Below are positions 59,089 to 64,000 of a stretch of DNA of 64,000 nucleotides, in pieces. The notes beneath the pieces were generated by a model that did not search any database, had not been told where the DNA came from, and was given only the letters and a program-made list of their open reading frames with translations. The stretch is from JANRLJ01 sp033762735 (GTDB taxonomy: Bacteria > Chloroflexota > Anaerolineae > Aggregatilineales > Phototrophicaceae). How positions within the stretch are numbered: the stretch's first letter is position 1; each line of letters starts with the position of its first letter. Location of the stretch: NCBI GenBank assembly GCA_033762735.1, contig JANRLJ010000111.1, positions 11,851-75,850 of the forward strand, written 5' to 3'. The translations under genes and the position numbers were made by a program.

Positions 59089-60606
59089 TTAGCTCAAATT
59101 CGACACGATCACCCGCCACAGCAGCCACACATCCAGCGCGGCGAGGCTGTAGAAAAACAGCGGCGTAAGCCACCAGCCCGTACTCGCATCCTCTTCCTCC
59201 GGTTCCTCCACAGCCGTCCCTTCCTGCGGTTGCAGCGCCCGCCGAACCTGACGCCGACGGAACAGTCGCAACACCTGGCGCGGGTTGAGCCGGGGACGCG
59301 GCAGCAGCGCCCGCCGCCACGCATCCACCCCCAGCGCCAGCACCAGCCCCAGCGGAATCAGCAGCGGATAGGTGTAGCGCCCCTGAAGCTGTAAAAATTC
59401 GGTGTTGTAGTAGACATACGCCAGCGCCGCCAGCAGCATGGTCAGCGTGAGGACGATCCAGGCATGAAGCTGGCGCTGGCGTTCGCTGGAATGTTCGTCT
59501 TCTTCCAGGTACGGGGTCAGCGAGTCGTCGGGCAGGTGCATCGCTCGCACGGCCCAGCCCGACAGCGCGAAGACCACCCCACCCAGGAAGACGATGTAGT
59601 ACGGCGCGGGCAGCGGCAGCGCCATCCACCCGGCCTGACTGATGAAACTCTGCACGGTGTCCTGTGCGGCTTTGCGAAGATAATCGTCCCAGCCAAACTG
59701 CGCGATATAGTCGGCGGTGCGCGGCTGATCGGCCACCACCGCGTCATGCGCCCGCAGGCCGAGGAAATCCGGTACGCCATAGACATCGAGATTCCGCAGC
59801 CACCATGCGCCACCCAGAATCAGCGCGGGCAGCAGGAACAGCGCCAGTTCACGCAGCACCCCTCCCCTTCGCCCCTCCCTAAAGCGTTGGGGAGGGGTTG
59901 GGGGTGGGGACAAATGATGCAGGATGATGGCGACTGGAATCACCCCCGCCAGAAAATAGGTCGTCGCTTTGGTGATGAGGCCGATTCCGACGATCAGGCC
60001 GAGATGCCACGCCTGAATCATGAAGCGGGTGTTGGGTGCATCCAGGGGTTGCTTGAGGTAACCCACCGTCGCCCACAGCGCCACCGCCACAATCGCCCAG
60101 CCGAGCGCGTCATTATTCGCCGAGGCCAGGAACACCACATGCTGCGGCAGAAAGGCCACAAACGCCGCCGCGCCCAGGCCTACGCCGGGGCGGTCGGGAT
60201 AAAGCGCTCTGCCGATGCCATAGGCGCTGATCACAATAACCAGCCCGATCAGCACCGAGAACAGCCGCAGCGCTGTGAGATCCCCCCCGGTCACGGCGAA
60301 CACAGGCGCGGCCAGCACGTAATAAAGCGGCGGCTGATGATCCTCGTATTCGATCTCGTCCAGATCATCCAGCAGTTCCGGCGCGAAGCGGCTGCCCGTG
60401 AGCGTGTTCAGATAAGCGCGATCCCAATCGTCCTGTTCAATGACGGGGATTTGCCCTTCTTCCGCAACCTGCCGGATGTAGTTGTAGTGGGCGGGTTCGT
60501 CGGGAGTCTGCCAGTCGGGGGTGCGGATGGCATACAGCCCGGCGACGACCAGATAGGTCAGGACGATCAGCAGGAGCAGGGCACTTTCAAGGGAAAAACG
60601 GCGCAT
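59089..60606 (-). CDS. Membrane glycosyltransferase-like protein (GT39/DUF2142 type)
   Basis: 505 residues from ATG 60606 (the frame also opens at TTG 60642). About 10-12 membrane helices; the first external loop has the DE motif of GT-C enzymes (TPDEPAHYNYIRQVAEEGQI) and a second conserved EYEDHQPPLYYVLA. Such enzymes move sugars from polyprenyl-phosphate carriers to proteins or lipids outside the membrane. The loop after LAGVIPVAIILHHL carries a Pro/Arg-rich insertion (SPPPTPPQRFREGRRGG) encoded by a GC-rich dispersed repeat (59858-59910) that keeps the frame. A long cytosolic-type acidic tail (EEPEEEDAST) precedes the last helix. Substrate unknown. Confidence 0.85.
   Translation of the reverse strand: MRRFSLESALLLLIVLTYLVVAGLYAIRTPDWQTPDEPAHYNYIRQVAEEGQIPVIEQDDWDRAYLNTLTGSRFAPELLDDLDEIEYEDHQPPLYYVLAAPVFAVTGGDLTALRLFSVLIGLVIVISAYGIGRALYPDRPGVGLGAAAFVAFLPQHVVFLASANNDALGWAIVAVALWATVGYLKQPLDAPNTRFMIQAWHLGLIVGIGLITKATTYFLAGVIPVAIILHHLSPPPTPPQRFREGRRGGVLRELALFLLPALILGGAWWLRNLDVYGVPDFLGLRAHDAVVADQPRTADYIAQFGWDDYLRKAAQDTVQSFISQAGWMALPLPAPYYIVFLGGVVFALSGWAVRAMHLPDDSLTPYLEEDEHSSERQRQLHAWIVLTLTMLLAALAYVYYNTEFLQLQGRYTYPLLIPLGLVLALGVDAWRRALLPRPRLNPRQVLRLFRRRQVRRALQPQEGTAVEEPEEEDASTGWWLTPLFFYSLAALDVWLLWRVIVSNLS
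59858..59910. repeat. GC-rich dispersed repeat inserted in frame in the glycosyltransferase gene
   Basis: The segment is an inverted repeat of the common CCCCTCCCC / GGGGAGGGG type: CCCCTCCCCTTCGCCCCTCC on the left and GGGGAGGGGTTGGGGGTGGG on the right. It encodes a low-complexity Pro/Arg/Gly loop between two membrane helices. Confidence 0.75.
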
Positions 60607-60791
60607 AGGGTGAATCGCTTTCGTGTCGGGTGATTCGCGCAATCGTCCTGCGATTGTAGGGGAAAAGGCAGCGGGGTGGGATTCCGAATTTGACGTAAAT
60701 TGATTGGAAGACGATCAGGAAACAGGCCGGGGAAGGTGTAAATCGGAGTATGATTGAAAATGAAACAAATCAATGAGCCGGGAAAGCGCCG

Positions 60792-61421
60792 ATGCACAAT
60801 CAACCGCGTAAGTGGCATGATGAGGAACTGAACCAGGACATTTTTATCGACCCTCTTGAAACCGAATCGCTCGATGATCTGCTCGAACCGGGGCAGTTGG
60901 TGGTCAGTCAGCCCACAGAGTCCAAGAACAATGCGCCTGTGCGCTACGCCTTCCGCAAACGCGGGGAGGAGAATGAGGCCGAAGGTGAAGCGCTTTCTGA
61001 AACAGATCGGATGCCCCGCAGACAACCGAGAGGCCGGGCGATTCTCCTCGCTTTTGTCGCTGCTGTGATGGTACTGCTCATCGGTATGGGACTGTCGACA
61101 TGGCGCAATGTTCAAACGACCGCACCAATGACGGTTGAGGTGGATGAGTCGCTGGTGTCGCTGGTTGGTGCCGATATTCTGGAAGAACGCCTGTTGAACG
61201 ATGGCAATTACTATTTGGTGGATAATTACCCATCCCTGAGTCTTTATCGCTGTGAGCAGGAACGCGAAGGTTGTACTATCCTTCGGACGGTGCTGCTGCC
61301 AACTTCAGATGGAAGAATTTCCCCTGAGCAGTTTCAAATCGAGGTCGAGCCGGATTTTATTGACGTTTATAACACCCAAACAGAGCAGCGAATCATCCGT
61401 TACGAGCGCCCTTCTCGCTAA
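60792..61421 (+). CDS. Single-pass membrane protein (209 aa), unknown
   Basis: Not recognised. The N-terminal 75 residues are acidic and presumably cytoplasmic (DIFIDPLETESLDDLLEPGQ). One membrane helix (AILLAFVAAVMVLLIGMGLS, about 79-98) leads to an external domain of about 110 residues with two Cys (YRCEQEREGCTILRT) and strand-like sequence to the C-terminus. It lies 24 bp before the EEP-family gene on the same strand and may be expressed with it. GGGAAAG precedes the ATG. Confidence 0.7.
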   Translation: MHNQPRKWHDEELNQDIFIDPLETESLDDLLEPGQLVVSQPTESKNNAPVRYAFRKRGEENEAEGEALSETDRMPRRQPRGRAILLAFVAAVMVLLIGMGLSTWRNVQTTAPMTVEVDESLVSLVGADILEERLLNDGNYYLVDNYPSLSLYRCEQEREGCTILRTVLLPTSDGRISPEQFQIEVEPDFIDVYNTQTEQRIIRYERPSR

Positions 61422-61444
61422 GCCTAATTTTCAACGGAGACTTC

Positions 61445-62515
61445 ATGACTGCAACCAACATTGCGCCACCTGCCCCGCTGCCCATCACCCGCCGCCCGCG
61501 CAACCTGATCTGGCGCGTGCTGGTGCTGAGTTTGCTGGCGCTGAGCGGCGCTTATGCCCTGAGCGTCGGCGGATTTCTGCTGCTGCGGCTGCTCACCGGG
61601 GAGCGCTGGTTCATCATCGCGCTGTTCACGTCCATCGTTCACCTGATGGTGCTGCCGTCGCTAATTCTGCTGCCGCTGGTGCTGATCTTTGGACGAGGCT
61701 GGCTGCGCTGGGTGGTGGCGCTGGAATTGGTGCCGGTCGTGATGGTGACCTTATTCTGGTATGTGCCGGATTTTCTGCCAAAGAACGTCGCGGCGGTTGG
61801 TGATGCGCCCGTGTTGACCATCCTTTCCTACAACATCACCTCGGAACGAACGGACATGAACGCGGTCGCGGCGGTCATTCGCAAAACGGATGCGGATGTG
61901 GTCGCCTTGCAGAAAGTCGATACACGGTCGGGCGAACGGCTGATTGCGCTGCTGGAAGATGCCTATCCGCACAACGCCACCGCACTGGATGAAGACCCGT
62001 TGCGCGGGCATCTGCTGTTCAGCCGCTATCCGATTTTAAGCGATGAAGCCTTCGCCAACCGACAGGGCAAGCTGCACCAGCGGGTGGAAATCGACTTCGA
62101 CGGGCAGGCGGTGGTCGTCTATAACCTGCACATCTTTTATCCGTTTGTGGGGAATGGCTTCGCCTATCGGGCGGAAGACGTGCAGGAAGTCATGGCGCGA
62201 GCCGAGGCCGAAACGCTGCCGACGATTCTGGCAGGCGACTTCAACCTCACGCCGCAAACAGCAGATTATGCGCGTATCCGCCGCACGTTCTCCGATGCGC
62301 ATCGTGAAGCAGGCCAGGGACTCGGCTTCACCTTTGGCCCGCGTGAAGGGATTGGCCGCTTCTTCCCCTGGTTCCGCGTCGCGCTGCCGATTGCGCGGAT
62401 CGACTTCGTGTTCTACCGCGACGGACTGCGGGCGCTGGCCTCACAGGTGATTCCCGACTCGGCGGAAAGCGGCCACTATCCCCTGCTGGCGCGTTTTGCG
62501 CTGGAACAGCCATAG
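61445..62515 (+). CDS. Membrane-linked endonuclease/exonuclease/phosphatase-family protein with altered active site
   Basis: 356 residues: three N-terminal membrane helices (about 20-110), then an EEP domain (about 120-356), as in YafD-like proteins. The fold's landmarks are present: ILSYNI (Asn), ILAGDFNLTP (Asp, Asn) and IDFVFYRDGL (Asp). Two normally conserved residues are changed: the metal-binding Glu of LQE is Lys157 (VVALQKVD), and the Asp of the terminal SDH motif is Gly (ESGHYPL). Catalysis by the usual route is therefore doubtful; it may bind or use another chemistry. GGAG precedes the ATG. Confidence 0.85.
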   Translation: MTATNIAPPAPLPITRRPRNLIWRVLVLSLLALSGAYALSVGGFLLLRLLTGERWFIIALFTSIVHLMVLPSLILLPLVLIFGRGWLRWVVALELVPVVMVTLFWYVPDFLPKNVAAVGDAPVLTILSYNITSERTDMNAVAAVIRKTDADVVALQKVDTRSGERLIALLEDAYPHNATALDEDPLRGHLLFSRYPILSDEAFANRQGKLHQRVEIDFDGQAVVVYNLHIFYPFVGNGFAYRAEDVQEVMARAEAETLPTILAGDFNLTPQTADYARIRRTFSDAHREAGQGLGFTFGPREGIGRFFPWFRVALPIARIDFVFYRDGLRALASQVIPDSAESGHYPLLARFALEQP

Positions 62516-62531
62516 AGAAAACCGAAGATTT

Positions 62532-62621
62532 GACGCAAAGGCGCAGAGAGCGCTAAGGTTCGCAAAGAATAGATGAGGAAGTTTTCTTTGCGAAGCTCTG
62601 CGTCCTTCGCGCCTTTGCGTC
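62532..62621. repeat. Long dispersed inverted repeat between convergent genes
   Basis: Outer perfect 13-bp arms GACGCAAAGGCGC (62532-62544) and GCGCCTTTGCGTC (62609-62621) and inner 9-bp arms CGCAAAGAA (62561-62569) and TTCTTTGCG (62584-62592) form one long hairpin. It lies between the stops of the EEP and YchF genes and may end transcription of both. It resembles the degenerate copy at 25401-25470. Confidence 0.85.
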
Positions 62622-62627
62622 TGATTG

Positions 62628-63710
62628 TTAAGCATTCGCCCGGATGTGCAGGATGTCGCCGTCCTTGACGATGTACTCGCGCCCTTCCAGCCGCATCTTG
62701 CCCGCCTGCTTGATGGCCGCCTCGCTGCCCATTTCCAGCAGGTCTTCATAGCGCATCACTTCCGCCCGGACGAAGCCCTTTTGCAGATCGGTGTGGATGG
62801 CTCCGGCGGCTTCCGGCGCGGTCGCCCCGATGCGCACACGCCACGCACGGCACTCGTCCTCGCCGACGGTGAAGAACACCTGCACCGCCAGCAGTTCATA
62901 GCTGGCGCGGATGACCAGCGGCGCGGCCAGTTCCGTGATATTGTATTCTTCCATGAACATTTCGGCGTCGGCGGGGTCTTCAAGCTGGCTGAGTTCAGCT
63001 TCCAGCTTGCCACGCAGCCCGACCACCGCGCTTTTCTGGTGCGGATACTGCACCAGTGCGGCGGCTTCTTTGGCCTCGTCGCCGATGTTGACCACGACCA
63101 GCACCGGCTTGAGGCTGAGCAAACCGAAGCCGCGCACCATCTTTTCCTCGTCCGGCGTGATGTCGATATCACGCAGGGGTGTGTTGTCTTCCAGCGCCGC
63201 TTTCATCCGTTCCAGCAGGGCGAGTTCGTCGGTGTACAGGCCTTCGACCTTCTTGCCCTTGATGCGGATTTCGTCGTTGATACGCCCGATACGCTTTTCA
63301 ACCGTGATCAGGTCGTCCAGCAGGAATTCACCGTCGAGCGTGTCCAGGTCGCGCTGGGGATTGATCGTCTCATAGGGATGCGGCACGTTGTCGTTTTCAA
63401 AGGCGCGAACAACGTGCACGAAGCCATCGACCTGCGCCAGCACGTTGCGCACATCGCCCTTGAGTCCGCCTTCGCTCATGCCTTTGTCCAGCCCGCCGAT
63501 GTCCACGTAGGTCACATTGGTATAGACGGTCTTTTTCGGCTTGAAGATCGCGCTCATGCGGTCAAGCCGCTCGTCGGGGACGTTGACGACGGCGGTATGC
63601 ACCTCAAACTGACCGCTGCTGACGGCGGCGGTTTCATAATTGCTTTTGGTGAGCGCGTTAAAGATGGTGGTCTTGCCGCTGTTGGGAATGCCAAGAATGC
63701 CTAGTCTCAT
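62628..63710 (-). CDS. ychF: Redox-regulated P-loop ATPase YchF
   Basis: 360 residues, the family length. Ribosome-associated Obg-like ATPase conserved in bacteria. Walker A is GIPNSGKTTIFNAL; switch regions include TYVDIGGLDKGM and VVNIGDE replaces the NKxD GTP-specificity motif, as in YchF/OLA1 enzymes that prefer ATP. A coiled-coil middle (about 125-200) and a C-terminal TGS domain (FFTVGEDECRAWRV to GDILHIRANA) follow. It is a single gene; the long hairpin downstream may terminate it. A core housekeeping gene, here flanked by a mobile element. Confidence 0.96.
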   Translation of the reverse strand: MRLGILGIPNSGKTTIFNALTKSNYETAAVSSGQFEVHTAVVNVPDERLDRMSAIFKPKKTVYTNVTYVDIGGLDKGMSEGGLKGDVRNVLAQVDGFVHVVRAFENDNVPHPYETINPQRDLDTLDGEFLLDDLITVEKRIGRINDEIRIKGKKVEGLYTDELALLERMKAALEDNTPLRDIDITPDEEKMVRGFGLLSLKPVLVVVNIGDEAKEAAALVQYPHQKSAVVGLRGKLEAELSQLEDPADAEMFMEEYNITELAAPLVIRASYELLAVQVFFTVGEDECRAWRVRIGATAPEAAGAIHTDLQKGFVRAEVMRYEDLLEMGSEAAIKQAGKMRLEGREYIVKDGDILHIRANA

Positions 63711-63860
63711 GCGTTTTGTGTTCCGGGTTGTGTGATTTCAATCGGGAAAGTCTCAATAATCAGCAAGTATAAAGGCAACGGAGGGGGATAGGGAGGGTTG
63801 AGGTGGGCGGAGGGGGCGACGAGAGGTCACGGATCAGGGGGATGCCATCCAACACTTACC

Positions 63861-64000
63861 TGAACTAGACGAGACTTAATCTGACACTCGGAGTAAAGTC
63901 AAGAGGATAGAGGAGTGTCACGATGAACAACGAACAGAAGATTATCGCAACGAAACTGGGCTTGCTGAAACTCGCCGAGCGCTTGGGCAATGTCAGTGAA
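63861..64000 (+). mobile_element. Left end of an IS481-type insertion sequence, partial
   Basis: Upstream of the transposase start, the stretch TGAACTAGACGAGACTTAAT then CTGACACTCG looks like a terminal inverted repeat. The right end is outside the window so the boundary cannot be checked. Confidence 0.45.
63923..64000 (+). CDS. IS481-family transposase N-terminus, partial
   Basis: Only 26 codons are visible after GAGGAG and ATG 63923. The start MNNEQKIIATKLGLLKLAER, then LGNVSE, matches the N-terminal HTH of IS481-type transposases as I know them (usual form LLELAKQLGNVSQACRxMGYSRD). The catalytic DDE core would lie beyond the window edge. Confidence 0.65.
   Translation, partial: MNNEQKIIATKLGLLKLAERLGNVSE

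Overview
The window is 64 kb of a GC-rich bacterial chromosome. It is most likely from the Chloroflexota, Anaerolineae-like; this is inference from gene content and style, not from a marker gene. The signs are large secreted beta-rich repeat proteins, orphan FtsX/ABC-2 permeases, WD40/TolB-like propellers, an HTH-fused citrate synthase, and GC-rich intergenic hairpins of a kind common in that phylum. Coding is dense and mostly ATG-started with AGGA-type ribosome binding sites. Short overlaps (ATGA) mark operons. The only RNA gene seen is one tRNA-Ala(CGC). No CRISPR array, rRNA or prophage was found. A transposase begins at the very end of the window.

Layout. 1-14.7 kb (minus strand): five consecutive genes for large exported proteins: a subtilisin (cut by the window edge), two proteins with no enzyme domain, a metzincin protease and an M23 peptidase. 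All five end in the same kind of ~100-residue beta module, with a cysteine pair and a GPGGxSTGG-like loop. Four have their own visible terminator; the fifth runs off the window. 15.1-17.1 kb: an exported beta-propeller protein built of two copies of one unit. 17.4-28.4 kb: housekeeping and accessory genes (M3 oligopeptidase, aldo/keto reductase, small membrane proteins, FtsX-type permease, TetR-DinB-two thioesterases, a coiled-coil membrane protein). A 50-residue protein at 24.5 kb lies divergent to the TetR gene. 28.8-29.9 kb: a broken Ser/Thr kinase joined to a TPR remnant.

30.2-40.3 kb (minus strand) is a sugar operon. In order of transcription it encodes a GntR regulator, a ferritin-like diiron protein, an ABC permease, a binding protein, a two-domain ATPase, ribokinase, RbsD, a Zn alcohol dehydrogenase and a creatininase-family hydrolase. 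Its binding protein carries two nearly identical complete domains in one chain. The transporter, RbsD and kinase form a ribose-type import route; the extra oxidative and hydrolytic genes suggest a ribose derivative or another pentose/polyol.

40.8-52.6 kb: a small-protein/HNH nuclease pair, tRNA-Ala, an SRPBCC protein, GH38 alpha-mannosidase, DUF4864-like protein, TolB-like propeller, ABC-2 permease, a CheY-like receiver, a PIG-L deacetylase and an MFS exporter. Two copies of a composite two-hairpin repeat lie at 45.8 and 50.2 kb. 52.6-55.6 kb: a membrane cytochrome b-like protein, a lipoprotein cytochrome c and a di-heme c protein, with a divergent TetR regulator. 55.6-58.3 kb: two divergently transcribed carbon-carbon condensing enzymes, the HTH-citrate synthase and a DRE-TIM metallolyase, with overlapping promoters and a dyad between them. 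58.3-64 kb: a PIN toxin-like pair, a membrane glycosyltransferase carrying an in-frame repeat insertion, a TM-linked EEP-family protein with altered active-site residues, YchF, and the start of an IS481-type element.
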